From: Kappaphycus alvarezii
Lineage: Eukaryota; Rhodophyta; Florideophyceae; Gigartinales; Solieriaceae
Assembly: GCA_002205965.3 (NCBI GenBank)
Contig: NADL03000613.1
Span: forward strand, 310,001 to 374,000
Direction of reading: 5' to 3'
DNA length: 64,000 bases
Shown: positions 1 through 10,420 of the stretch, in pieces
How the letters are laid out: the number at the start of each line of letters is the position of its first letter
Position numbering within the stretch: the stretch's first letter is position 1
Made by a program: the position numbers and the translations under genes
Notes under the pieces: model-generated
What the model was told of the DNA's origin: nothing
The model's database searches: none
What the model saw: only the letters and a program-made list of their open reading frames with translations

Positions 1-3000
1 ACATTGCAAGGCCAAAATGTTCATTATAATGTTCATTCTTCAAACTCAAAAAATGTAATTTTGACTCAATTCGAAGTGAAACAGATGAAATATAAATTCA
101 CAGAGTAAGCCTAAACTACTCAGAAGATGACGGCGGTTCTGACAGCTATTCTAGTAATTAGACTATTCCTAAGTTCCATTTTATATGCCCAAAGCCGTTT
201 TTTTACTAACGTAATACATTAAGGGATCACACTTCATAGCTACCGGCACTTTCAATGCTTAGGTAGAAGTATGCCTCCCTGAAGATGCTTATCTGTTCTT
301 TTGGAAGCCCCACTACAGATAGTTGACTACCTCACTTAAGTTGATCCAGCTGGATTTCATATAAGAAGTATAAGAATAAAGATTAAGTTGTTTCCAAGTT
401 TCTCTAAATATCATAATATCACGGAAAATTAGCGTTACTGCCGTCAGAAATCAGCCAGAACAATTACTGAATGTAAATATGTAGTTTACATATGGTAAAG
501 AATCTCATTTAATTTTCTCAAAGATGCACAAGACAGAATGGGTAGGGGAGGACGTTCATGGTGATGAAAATGTGAGGTTGAAACTTGGACAGGAAATTGA
601 TTCCTTCAGTCGATTTTCAAAATGAATATGTCATCTCGCTGAAAAATTTTTCGGGATAGTTATAGATCATCATTCTTTAATGCTATTCTGTAATAAGATC
701 TATTATGTGTTATGAGCAAAGTTTGATACTTCATATTTATTTGATAATAACGGATAATGGTAAATGGAAGTCCTCTAGAAGAGTTGAGCAGTATAATAAA
801 AAAGATTCAGAAAAGAATCAAATCTATGATATTAGTATGCGCACAAAGCCCTGCGAACTCGCTTTTTGAAGAGAAAAATGGACTCCCAACGGCGGTGATG
901 AAGTTCTAGTGTAGCACTGCAACATTATTCTGCCAAAAATGTCACACTGGAAGGAGTAGAGAAAAGTAACATACTGTACTTGACTATCAGTGCCAACGAA
1001 AAGGTTCCGAACTATCTGATTGGTCAAGTCAAGCATTTCATTCCCAAGGCACCCTGTTAGGTTGCCAATTATTTGTTTAAATGTATAATTCGGACTCAAT
1101 TGTATGTCATGAGTGCGGTAGCTCCACGAATTGGACTAAGCGGCCCGTGCCCTTTGAGAGCACTCTCGAAAGTCCTGATATGTTCTCTAGAGAGAGCGGA
1201 TTCCCTGTCGCTGCAGAAAAAAATATAGTTCTAGTAATTTTCTCTGCTCCAATATTAAAGGGTACCTGGAAAAGGGAATGCATGGGACTTCCTAACTTTT
1301 CACATTTTCATAATTCCATGACATAATTTCGATTCGCGTCCATATCCTCCTTAATAATTTGTCTAATTGCATAAATACCCTGCAGGCACTAGGAGGCTGT
1401 GGTCAGACACCAATGAAAATAATCTAAAATTATGGAAGAAAAGACCTTCGCCAGTTTGGCGCTTCAGATTTTTGGAACAGTCTAACCAAATCACTCCATT
1501 CACCGCTCTTTTCAATAATAGAAAAATAGAAAGAGAAATTTCATCTCGATATTAGAAAAATAGCCGGCTTGTAATTTAATTCTAACCGTTGAACTATAGT
1601 GATGAGTTTTCGGTAGAGATAACCGAGGATCATTGCCTCTTTCGGGAAACGGAACCAATATTTCGGACACCTGAATGGCAAGAAAAGGGGTGAATACAAT
1701 TATGTAATTTATAGTATGTAATATGTTTGTTTTCGAAGCTGCGAAAAAGTGTTACAATACCTGCTTCGTCACGTAAATGTGTCTCCAAAGCTCCTCTGGT
1801 CACCATGAAAACTTGAAGCGCGATCTGGTTCTGTAATTAGCCAAATTATGACATCAGGAGTTCCTCCTCGATAGTCTTATTTACTTGTTCCACAAACCAT
1901 AACCATGTGAATGTTTTCTGCAATAAAATGAAACTCAAAAATACCCTCACGCCAATGATAATGACCTTAAAAACCTGAGCTAAAGAAGAAGATTTATTTT
2001 CCAGATGTCAATTAAAACTCATCAGGATTTTCCTTGCTGCAGATGTAGGGCATTTCGACGAGCATAGTGAAATTATTTGTACTCTTCGCAAGAACCACTA
2101 GTTTTTATGATTTTTTTTGTCGTAGCTGTTGAGTAAAATATTAAATGTAAGAAATTATGGACGCTGGAATATTTCTTTTGAGTGATTAATAAATTATTGG
2201 TTTGTATAATCTGACAAATGCTTCATTCAGCATCAAGACAAAAATTTGAATACATTTATAATAGTGGGTAAGCTAAAATAAAAATATGGACAAATTCGAT
2301 GAATTTGTTAACTCTATACATAGAAACAACTAGTTTCTATAAAAAAAGAGAATGAACAGCCTAGATATGATATATGAAAATAATTAAATTGCTATTTTTC
2401 AAATAATGAATAATTTAATAAAAACGGAAGTATCCTTTTCTACGTAACTGAAACTCATTTGGGATTCAAAAAAATTTTTAGAAAAAAAGTTTCAAAAATA
2501 AATAAATAAATATTTTACTTATTAATTCCTGGGTGAGATAAATGAAACGACTTTCTCCAAGTGACTATTTATTAAGAATACATTTCGGTGAGAGAAATGT
2601 TTTAGTTTTTTTCGATACCCTCTGCGTCAAAATAGAAGAAAGTTTTTCCAGAAATTAAATAGTTTACTATAAGGAGATTTTCATAAAGATATCCAGGAAA
2701 AAGTTCTCGATATGAGCAAAATTAGGAATAAATTTGTAAAAAATTTGCACAAAACGATACAGTGAAGAAAAATCCATTAAAGCGAAAAAACATTACATTT
2801 AGTCGATAGAATGTTTCAATGGTGTTAATTTTTTGAAATTTAAAGTTTTTTTATATTTATAGGACAGTCAGAATGATAATTCACTATATCCATGGATTCA
2901 TTTCGACAGTTCAAGAATAAAAAAATATATATGAAAAAGTTAATTCCTGTATAGTTGATTAGTTTCTCCTCCTTCATTTTGACGCTGGTACTGAAATGAA

Positions 3001-3615
3001 TTTGTCTTTTCTTATTTGGATTCTGAGAACGTTGAATTTCATACTGCTTAAAATATTAGGCTACAAATGGGTGGGACATAATTACGTTTTTTGCATTTTA
3101 ATTAAATTCAGTTCCCAATACAGCTATATTTGAATAAAATACTTATTTATATTATACTTTTATACTTTTTACTTCTAGTAATCATAGTATTCCTACGTTT
3201 TTAGAATTCTCAGGGAGAAATATTCATGCGTAGAGAAATAAATACAACTATGGACATTTTTTCTTTTGTCATCCTTTATCACTGTGATATGTATGTGCAA
3301 CACTGCGAAGTGCAATATATTTTGATATAAAATCTCGTTAATTTGCGGTTTTAGACATCAGTTTTTTATCAAAAACGATGCGGAAATCGTTAAAAGTCTT
3401 CACCTAACTATTTTCCAGAAATAGTAAAGTGTATCTGCGCAAACGTTTTTACCATTTGGATTTTTTTGATAATTAATAATTATTTAGTGGCCTTCAACTC
3501 TAAGGAGGGTTGATGGTGTTTAATTTTATTTACATTCCGCTTTCTTGAGTGTAGCGTAAGCATAAAACAAGTTATTTTTGTTCAAAGTCTTCAAAACTAA
3601 ACTACTGGCGACTTT

Positions 3616-3951
3616 TCAATTCACGCATGAGTTTATCAGCAAAATGCAAGTTATTTCATTGTTCAAAATGGATGCAAAATCCCCAAACATATGACTCCGT
3701 TTCTGCCCCATCTTTATTTTCCTTACATCTTCATAGACGTAGATATTTTTGAGTCCTTGTTCTGCATATAATATCTGTAGAAGTTCAGCGATTCTATATT
3801 TATTTTCATTTCTAAAACTGAAAGGGGTATTTTCTCGAAATCGTATAACAATAAAACCGTTGCTTTCGAATTTATGAAAACGCAAATATTTATTTAAAAC
3901 CTCGTTTGCTTCCAAAATAGCGGTGTGTCGTTTTATCAATGACCTAGACAT
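3616..3951 (-). CDS. Hypothetical 111-residue ORF inside the duplication
   Basis: I do not recognise this protein. It starts with an ATG, is basic and has no clear motif, signal peptide or membrane segment. The homologous stretch in copy 2 (about 29600-29915, minus) shares the start and the first ~50 residues (identical runs such as RFHKFE and RFRENTP), but is then broken by a stop and a frame change. The nucleotide divergence over the ORF looks about the same as in flanking duplicated DNA, so I see no sign of coding constraint. It could be a remnant of a transposon protein or a chance ORF that predates the duplication. Confidence 0.25.
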   Translation of the reverse strand: MSRSLIKRHTAILEANEVLNKYLRFHKFESNGFIVIRFRENTPFSFRNENKYRIAELLQILYAEQGLKNIYVYEDVRKIKMGQKRSHMFGDFASILNNEITCILLINSCVN

Positions 3952-4631
3952 GATAAATCTGAAAGTTAAAATCTTATATAATGATCAAATATCAGTTGAG
4001 ACTATCGGTGACTTATCCGTGCGACTTTTAAAATGCAGTAATCTTGAGAAAATGTCAGAGAAAAATAATTGCAGTCAATTTTGATGTATAAATACTGTTT
4101 GTAGTTGAAAATGATGAGTCCAAAGGTGATTTTCATAGTCACAGGCTTCTCTTTCAAGATTTGTTACGTTCCAGCTCGAAACTGACTATACCTTGTCAAT
4201 ATGTGATTAGTGTTTAGTGTAAATAGTTTTGTAGCTCCTAATAAAATTAAAATCCAATACATGTATATTTTAGTGAAAAAGTAAGTACTTTTGAAAAACC
4301 ACTTTTTGTGCTTTAAATCAATATAATTATATAATTATGCTAACAAGAATTGGATATGATACCTAAACTTTTATATCTAGTTAGTAAATTATAACAGTAG
4401 AATACAAATCATGAACAAATTAAATGTATCCTCATTTAAAACTTAGGAATATTATTATTCATTATATCATGCTTACAGCTATAACAGGTACGGTGTATGT
4501 GTATTACTCTCAACATCAAAATATACAGAAATGGATTTTTGGCAATTTGGTCCGAACTTAATTGGTGGAGTAATAAAGTGAGTAAATAAAAACATCTTGC
4601 AGCACCTCTTCATGATTTTCCCAGTCCCAAC

Positions 4632-5089
4632 TGTCGGGATAACAGAGCCCGTTTACTTTGACTTGACTAGTTAAATAGAAGCTTGTGAAACCGATGACTG
4701 GTTCAGGCTGTTACTCGGCCGAACCCCGGCATTTGTTTTTACTTTAGGTAGACTAGCAAAGACAAAACTGCATTGACTAAAAGTAACAGGGCGAGTTCTG
4801 TAGGAGACCGAAGATACGTGAAACAAAATAGATTCTAACATTCTTCTACCTAGCTATGTATAGCAACAAGGGATACTACCGTATGAAGTAGACTTCGACC
4901 CATAGGATGAACCTAATAAAGGAAGCGCTACCTATAATCTGGGCCTAGAAGGGAAACTGCATAGTTTAAATATTTGACTGTGTGTGGTGTGGGTGGCTAT
5001 TTTACCCACACGAAGTATTTGACAACCAACTTATTGTACTGAACCTGAATTGAGTCGAATCGACTAGGTCACCTAGGATGAAACTAATA
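4632..5089 (+). mobile_element. Probable solo LTR (about 458 bp) with 5 bp target duplication
   Basis: Copy 2 of the duplication has an uninterrupted site here (...AGTCCCAAACGGATCAAG near 30613-30628). Copy 1 has an insertion flanked by CCAAC on both sides (4627-4631 and 5090-5094). The insert begins TGTCGGGATAACAG, a TG start typical of LTRs. It ends ...CTAATA rather than the usual CA, so the 3' boundary may have mutated or be shifted. It contains an 8 bp hairpin (GTGTGGGT / ACCCACAC near 4986-5010) and has no ORF. A solo LTR left by LTR-LTR recombination is the simplest reading; a non-autonomous DNA element is less likely because the ends are not inverted repeats. Confidence 0.55.
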
Positions 5090-5189
5090 CCAACCGGATC
5101 AAGAAATATTTTGCATTCTACCCCTTAATTATACTCTTTATTAACTTTATATTTCCTTAAAATTCTGGAATTTTAAGCTCAAATCTTCT

Positions 5190-6395
5190 ATTACAATCAG
5201 TTACAACATGATGATTACTTTTTCCAACACTGTAGTCTAATGTTTTGATTGATTTAATGATTACAAATATTAAATCAAGTTCGTTTAGATCTTTAATGTA
5301 AAACCATCTCCTGAGCTCCTCATATTTTTTTTGTTTGTTTAAATTGAATAATTCGCAGAGCTCAGGACGTCAATTACAGGTGAGGACAATTTCTTGGATT
5401 GACATACAACTTTCATTCAAACACAAGTGTCTTTGATCATCAATACTTGATTTTATTCTCTATCTTATCTACTTATGATTGTTTAAACTTAATTTAAATG
5501 ATACAGAGCAAAAATCTAAATACTTTACTGGAAATTGGTAACATAAAAATCGTATTAGATATATTTAATTAAACTTCGAAAAGAATGTTATTAGAAAATA
5601 TATTAACTCCGCCCATATTTCAAGTCAGCATAGTACTTGTATCTTATTGGTATTCAGTAGAGCTATTACTTTAATGTCAGGAACTGTAAGGGGAAAATTG
5701 TTACCAGAATTTTAAGAACCATGTTTTATATATACTCGAATAAAATATCCAAAAAATTTTAAGAATCATTCTCATAGTACGGTTTTATGTTTAATGGTTA
5801 AGAAATTAGTTAAAAACAGTACTTTAGAATCGACTAAATCATTTTAGATGTAAAACTGAGGTTCAAAAAGTATTAAATGGTTCCAGCTAAGTTTTGTACA
5901 AAATAGCATAGGAATATCTATTGCAAATTTTTGACGTGCTTTTGAAAGACTTTGGAAAAGCTGAGATCAATTCCCAAAACTATGTAAAAGATATTAAATA
6001 TTTCTGTGAGTTTACCAAGTGTTTGAATACGTATAAATCTGTCAATTATAGTATAGGAATAGATTTGGAAAATTTTGAAGTAATATGTTAGTTGGAGGAA
6101 TTTCTTATTCCTCTTTTTTCCGAATATATTTTTTGATTTACTGCTCAAAAACACAAGGATAGGGACTTTATTTAAATTAGTGCCTTCTACTTACTTAATT
6201 AAAGAAATAACCCGAAAAAGACCTTTTCTCATGAATAATAGGTTAAAAAGTGCTTCATATAGTCATGTACATCAATTTGTGAATCCTTACTAATATACTA
6301 TTAGTTTATTCAGCCTAAATGCTGAAAGAGAAAATAATTCGTGCCCGTGTCCATAAATTGACATTCTTTTACTTTTAATGTTTAGAGAAGTAGAT
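5190..6395. other. AT-rich spacer, no gene seen
   Basis: There are only short, low-complexity ORFs in all frames (the longest, 5918-6154 minus, is F/I/K-rich and unconvincing). I see no repeat structure, RNA gene or protein similarity here. Confidence 0.6.
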
Positions 6396-6511
6396 ATAGG
6401 AGGAAGGGGGGAGGAATGACGCTTTGTTGTTTGAAGACAAGTCCGCACTACACAGGACCTCGGGTTCTGCTAGACGGACGACTCTGGGCAATGGCTGAAC
6501 CGATTGCCCAC

Positions 6512-7010
6512 TCAAGCGAAAAAGGGACCGGAAGAAAACTCCACCACCTGAACCGGGGATTCAGAAGGCTTAAAAAACTCCCGCTGTAAGCACATAGGCT
6601 TACAGATAGAGACGGCGACGACAAAGGCGAGAACTCCGGACGAGTGAGCTTGACGAAAAGCCCGCAAGGCTGTGAAGACCACAACCCCTTGCAGTCCATC
6701 AAAATGACGGAAGATTTGAGAGCGGCAGGGTACGGTGGACTTCGCAAACCTTGTTCGAGTAGTAGAACCAATCTTATACACCTTTCCCAGTTCGTCCCAC
6801 GTGCGCTGGGGGCGCGGAGAGGCAATCCACTCGATGTGGCCATCGACTAGAACGTTGCAGCGAGAGCTCTGCAGCCGTGGCGGGCAATCTCCTGAGGGAA
6901 GAGCCGGATGAAGGTCCGGCGCCCACGCCGTGCGCGGGCGCCGAGCGGGATGAAGCGAAGGTTGGGTGTTGTCAGTCGAGATGAGATGGACGTTGAATAC
7001 TCAACAAAGC
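6512..7010 (-). pseudogene. LINE reverse transcriptase fragment (degenerate)
   Basis: A GC-rich island in AT-rich DNA carries a minus-strand frame open for about 166 codons with protein-like composition (VLVDGHIEWIASP, TWDELGKVYKIG) and no start codon at its upstream end, so it is an internal piece. Its C-terminal part (REFFKPSES..VVEFSSGPFF, about 6505-6590) aligns with the minus-strand LINE piece at 33840-33970, which there reads REVFQTLWIWYLDGGFSVGPPF. YLDGG resembles the Y-x-D-D catalytic box of LINE reverse transcriptases. The matching residues here are VVEFS, so the catalytic box is lost. Assignment to the same LINE family as 34140-35610 rests on that link and is moderate. Confidence 0.45.
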
Positions 7011-7059
7011 GTAGGGCATAGATATAGGAGTAATATTGACGGTAATCTCTCCGGTGCAC

Positions 7060-7735
7060 AAATTTTTGAGTCCTTTTTTCTCTGCTCAAAGATATTTTAC
7101 ACGTCCAAGCCGTTCAAAATCGAACTTTCGGTTGACTTCAGAAATTATCTCTATGAAATACCGTAGCATCACGTCTTATCAAGTTGAAAAAAAATGCTTG
7201 ATATAATCGATTTTTTCGACTTGAAATTTCAGTTGATTTGAATCAAATGTTCAAAAAAGAGGTCAGAAAAGTAACAAACTGATATAATTGTCAGAATTGG
7301 GATAATTAACCTTTCTGAAGAGTCCGCACCTTAAATTTTCGTCCAACTAATGGGCAAAGGAGACATACAATTCTAGTTTGGTACTAATGCTAAATGTCAT
7401 TTATTACTTCTTTTAATATCTCCACATAGGAAATTTGGTTTAAAGAAAATTCTAAAAGACATATTCAAGATTAACATATTAATAAATATTAGTGAGCATC
7501 AGGAATTTTACATAACTTCACACCTGATGAAAATAATTTTTTCAAGTTTCCATCTATTAATTTTATGCTTGCTTTTCATCAATTTTGTTATTATGATAAT
7601 CAGTTGCGTAAGATTACTTCTCAAAAATTATTTTAGTTCATTTTCTATTAATTTCTTCACAATATCAACATTGTATCATCTTATATAATCCATAACTTAA
7701 CACTTCGATGAGATTAAGAAGTCACCAGGACAATC
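7060..7735. other. AT-rich spacer, no gene seen
   Basis: I see no supported ORF, repeat or RNA gene in this stretch. Confidence 0.55.
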
Positions 7736-7738
7736 ACA

Positions 7739-7980
7739 TCAACGCACAATTACCTCCAGCCTCCACTCCCCGCACTGCCCGAATAGCTCCACGTCCAACC
7801 CCTGCTCAACCGATTCTGCTCGAGCCACCCCTTCCGTGGCGCCTAATCTTAATTTAGCACAGCAATCCACCAAGACAGGCTTCAACACTGCCTCTCTGCA
7901 GAATCTCAACATGAAAGTGACTCCCAACAGTTGGCAAGGTACCGAACCTGCTGAACCTGCTCCGCCAACTCTACCTTAAT
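7739..7980 (+). pseudogene. Small proline/alanine-rich protein remnant, possibly retrotransposon gag
   Basis: A short GC-rich stretch abuts the LTR-like repeat. In the plus-strand frame that reads through about 7815-7975 it gives a Ser/Thr/Asn/Gln/Pro-rich peptide (RATPSVAPNLNLAQQ, TEPAEPAPPTLP) ended by TAA near 7977. Composition and position beside an LTR-like repeat suggest the edge of a retrotransposon coding region, but no domain is recognisable and there is no start codon. Confidence 0.2.
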
Positions 7981-7989
7981 GGCACTCCC

Positions 7990-8164
7990 AGATCCGTTTT
8001 AATCCCGTTTTAGTGGAGACTTCGGTAATATTTTGTAAGATGTCTCTATTTCAAAGCGAGTTACCTGTAATTTGTGCATGTTCATAGAATTGGGTACCGC
8101 GACTCTAATGCATTGGTCTCTCGATCTTGAGGAGAATAATAACGGATTTCACGGGAATCAAAGA
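7990..8164 (+). repeat. LTR-like dispersed repeat, copy a
   Basis: This stretch (GTTTTAGTGGAGACTTCGGT ... AATAATAACGGATTTCACGG) aligns over about 170 bp with the reverse complement of about 21484-21665. Shared anchors include GAGACTTCGGTA, AATTTGTGCATG, TTGGGTACCGC and AATAACGGATTTCACGG. Both copies stop matching immediately after TTTCACGG, a defined right end as expected of an LTR. The gypsy element is inserted just beyond, with its target duplication at 8165-8169. Confidence 0.6.
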
Positions 8165-8169
8165 AAGTA

Positions 8170-8687
8170 TCTTATATTTCACTTCACAGACCTTACAGCT
8201 TTACACGAATTCACTGCATCTACTCTACTGTAGATTCAAACCACTGGTAACCTTGCAACCAGTGCTACTAGGCACTTTGCTGTCATTACACCTTCCTTAC
8301 AGTTCTGAACACAGCGTTTGACCCCATTGGTACACATGGAATAGTTACGGGCGAGTTGCACACTGGGATATTATATCATTGCTTTACCAATCAAAAGTCG
8401 CCTTGCTATCCCATGCCACCTGGACCAATGTATTTTTTACATCTTGTTAGGTTATGTCACTCGTGCCGACTACAATTCTGAAAGCGCTACTTACGATACT
8501 GTCAGGGCTGTTTTACGGGAACAACTTTGAATTCGCTACTGTTAGACTGCATTTTCCTTTAGTTTGTAGCTATCTTCAGTTCTATATAAACCCTGGTTTG
8601 GAGCGGCCGGCTTAACCCAGCCAGCCTCAACCAAAGTTTCAACCACAGTTCTACCTTGATCTGCTCGTGTGCGCTTAACACCCCACG
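8170..8687 (+). repeat. 5' LTR of the gypsy element
   Basis: It begins TCTTATATTTCAC where the 3' LTR has TGTTATATTTCAC, and ends ACACCCCACG where the 3' LTR has ACACCCCGCA. It contains about 57 bp near 8455-8515 that the 3' LTR lacks. A TATATAAACC box lies near 8584-8593 and could direct transcription; the 3' LTR has AAATAAACC there. Apart from the indel the two LTRs differ at only a few positions, which indicates a fairly recent insertion compared with the surrounding duplication. Confidence 0.9.
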
Positions 8688-8690
8688 TCG

Positions 8691-8704
8691 TGGTAGCATC
8701 GCAA
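8691..8704 (+). promoter_or_regulatory. Primer binding site
   Basis: TGGTAGCATCGCAA follows the 5' LTR after three bases. TGGTAGCA/TGGTATCA starts are usual for priming by initiator tRNA-Met in gypsy elements; the match beyond the first eight bases cannot be judged without the host tRNA. Confidence 0.6.
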
Positions 8705-8841
8705 GTAAGTTGTGCCTTATTGTGCGTTTTTCCAATCCGCCAGCTGGTATAAAATCTCTACTAGATTTATCTCAGCTGACTGATTGCAAACAGAGACTAA
8801 CCCTGTGTTTTTCACTCTGACCCTTACGTGGTAACCCACAG
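8705..8841 (+). other. Predicted 137 bp intron in the gypsy leader; splicing would create the ATG of the zinc-finger ORF
   Basis: A near-perfect 5' splice site (CAA^GTAAGT, intron from 8705) sits directly after the primer binding site. A 3' splice site (AACCCACAG, ending 8841) follows a pyrimidine-rich stretch, with branch-point-like CTGAC and CTAAC upstream (about 8776-8803). Joining 8704 to 8842 gives A|TG TCG TAC AAC: a start codon formed across the junction, in frame with the ORF that otherwise has no ATG. This is a sequence prediction only. Confidence 0.5.
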
Positions 8842-9567
8842 TGTCGTACAACAGCAAGTCAAAGGGTCGCCCTCCGTTGCCGTCAGAGTACGACTCAGAA
8901 GACCTTGCCAACTTTCGTTCCCCGCCCACCTCGCCTTTAGTACATATTGGCGAGGAAGAACCCCCCAAGACTCCGCCTCGTCCGTCGACTCCGAGAATCC
9001 CGATCGCTTCACTAAGCCCCGAGGAGACCAAGACTCCGACGCCGACTTGCCAAGATCTTGTCTTACCCGAGCACTTTCAGTAGTACCTCCCCTTGTTACG
9101 GTCGAAGAGCCTCGCACCCCTTTTCGATCGTTTGTCCTACCCCCATCGACCTGCCTTCGATCCTTACCCCGGTCCCGAGGAAGCCGTCGCGTCCGACCGT
9201 CTCGAACCCGTCAAGGCCACCGACAACTTCAAGGGCTCCTCCGAGAAGGCTTCAAGTACTGCCGGACGCCGCCTCTGTGTCGATCCAAAGGGTGGTGAAC
9301 CATCGAATCCGCAAGGCTAAGCCCTCGAAAAGGCCGCGGATGAACAAGAACCCGAAGTCCTCTCCGTTCCATTGTCGTCATTGTCAAGTGACCTGCTCCG
9401 GTCGCGTTCAGTACTTCGAGCACCTCCGTTCCCGTCGTCACATCCGCCGTACAAGCAAGAAGGATTACAAGTGCAAGGACTGCAATATTGAGTTGTTCAG
9501 TGAACAAGACCTTGTCCGCCATCAGAACGGGGCTCAGCATCGACTCACAGTCAGAGGTCACAATTAG
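8842..9567 (+). pseudogene. Accessory ORF of the gypsy element with two U1/matrin-type C2H2 zinc fingers
   Basis: The first segment (to the TAG at 9081-9083) begins SYNSKSKGRPP and is Ser/Pro/Glu-rich. The second, in the next frame and overlapping it from 9058, is proline- and arginine-rich and ends in two zinc fingers: CRHC...H..H at about 9370-9450 and CKDC...H..H at about 9466-9540, both C-x2-C-x12-H-x5-H. That spacing is typical of U1-like/matrin fingers that bind double-stranded or structured RNA, and it differs from the CCHC knuckle of Gag. One +1 frame change within the 26 bp overlap would join the two parts. There is no ATG unless the predicted intron at 8705-8841 is spliced. Location between the 5' LTR and gag is unusual. 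Function is inference: nucleic-acid binding or chaperone role for the element. Confidence 0.6.
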
Positions 9568-9639
9568 TATCTTTATTTTCAATTAAAATTGCTTTTTTTG
9601 AGTACGAAAAAGGAAAATAAGCAATAAGTTCATTTCTCA

Positions 9640-9936
9640 ATCGACTTCGTGTGTGTGTTGTGTTCACCCTTCCGCTGTGATTGCAAGCTTTCCTCTGCTG
9701 CCCCCAGATCCTTGTAGTAGAACTTGCAATTGTAAGTCCGTATCGCCATCAGGACCTAGACAGGACAACAACCTCAAAGCAAGAATCGGAAGAAGGGCTA
9801 CAATAACGCACCCGACGTGACTGACGTCAACCCTTACGTCAGAGAAGGAACTTTTTGTAAGTGCTTCTGGCGGATTTGAACCCGCGACCACCTCATCAGG
9901 AGCTGCGCACACTTAACCACTAGGTCACCAAGACCG
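9640..9936 (-). mobile_element. SINE-like element with tRNA-derived head (9863-9935)
   Basis: The reverse strand of 9863-9935 is a 73 nt tRNA-like sequence with a B box GGTTCAAATCC (9872-9882) and an A box TGACCTAGTGG (9917-9927), spaced as in tRNA genes. Acceptor-stem pairing is only about four of seven positions, and the D and T stems are broken, so it is a tRNA relic rather than a gene. Unique-looking sequence follows on the same strand to about 9640, as a SINE body would. The SINE end is not defined here, so the outer limit is approximate. It lies inside the gypsy element, between the zinc-finger ORF and the LINE fragment. Confidence 0.4.
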
Positions 9937-9994
9937 GAATTTGAAGGTGCAAGGAGAGCCAATCAGGTTATAAATCACAATTTTTTCAAAAATC

Positions 9995-10420
9995 ATAACG
10001 TTGCGCCCCATTGCCTGTGACATCACTGTCGTCTCACCGTTTAAGGCCGCAGTTCGCACCAAGGCGACCCAGGTCGCCGGAGGCGCTGCCGAACTGGCGG
10101 CCCGCGATAAGGTCACAACCCTGGAACGCAACATCGCCCGACGCCTCCCCGCTCCCTCAACTGGCCCATCTTCTGCGCCTTACACGCCGAACTTCACATT
10201 TCGACCTCTGGCGTTTGATTCCCTAGGTGCCCCTTCCCCAGGAACTATTGCATTTATCGAGGAGTTAGTTCCACGGATCGCGTCCAAGTGTCACTCGACA
10301 GTTGGCGTTATCCGCTGCCGTATCTACCAGCGACTGAGTTGCACCTCTGGTCATCCATCGCTGAAGCTATCCTGTCGCGAGCCCCGATGCGCATGGACGA
10401 CGAAGTACACCCGGTTAGAT
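9995..10420 (+). pseudogene. 5'-truncated LINE fragment: restriction-like endonuclease tail
   Basis: The translation opens with RPIACDITVVSPFKAAVRT and aligns throughout with the end of the LINE at 35190-35600 (shared: ACDITVVSPFKAAVRT, LGAP, EELIPRIA/EELVPRIA, RRVYQRLSC/RCRIYQRLSC, stop after the CCGGTTAG block). The x-D-I-T-V core fits the PD-(D/E)XK nuclease found at the C-terminus of restriction-like-endonuclease LINEs. It starts in mid-domain, as expected of 5' truncation during target-primed reverse transcription, and frame drifts after about residue 130. It is nested inside the gypsy element, so it inserted after or was copied along with it. Confidence 0.75.

Larger units (their letters stand above)
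1..5190 (+). repeat. Segmental duplication, copy 1 (AT-rich)
   Basis: This stretch can be aligned by eye, in the same orientation, with about 26460-30700. Shared anchors include a 29 bp identical block near 1327 / 27107, the AATTATGGAAGAAAAGACCT block near 1428 / 27208, and the minus-strand ORF near 3780-3951 / 29760-29915. Divergence in the anchors is visibly in the 15-20 % range with many indels. Copy 1 carries extra DNA relative to copy 2 at roughly 155-828 and exactly at 4632-5094. The left end runs off the window, and homology fades near 5190. No gene is recognised in it except the short ORF listed separately. Confidence 0.8.

Noticed and set aside
1..6395. Possible organellar DNA insert (AT-rich)
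   Set aside because: No mitochondrial or plastid gene, tRNA or rRNA piece could be recognised in the AT-rich blocks.
9863..9935. Functional tRNA gene on minus
   Set aside because: Only about four of seven acceptor pairs form, and the D and T stems are broken; only the pol III boxes are kept.
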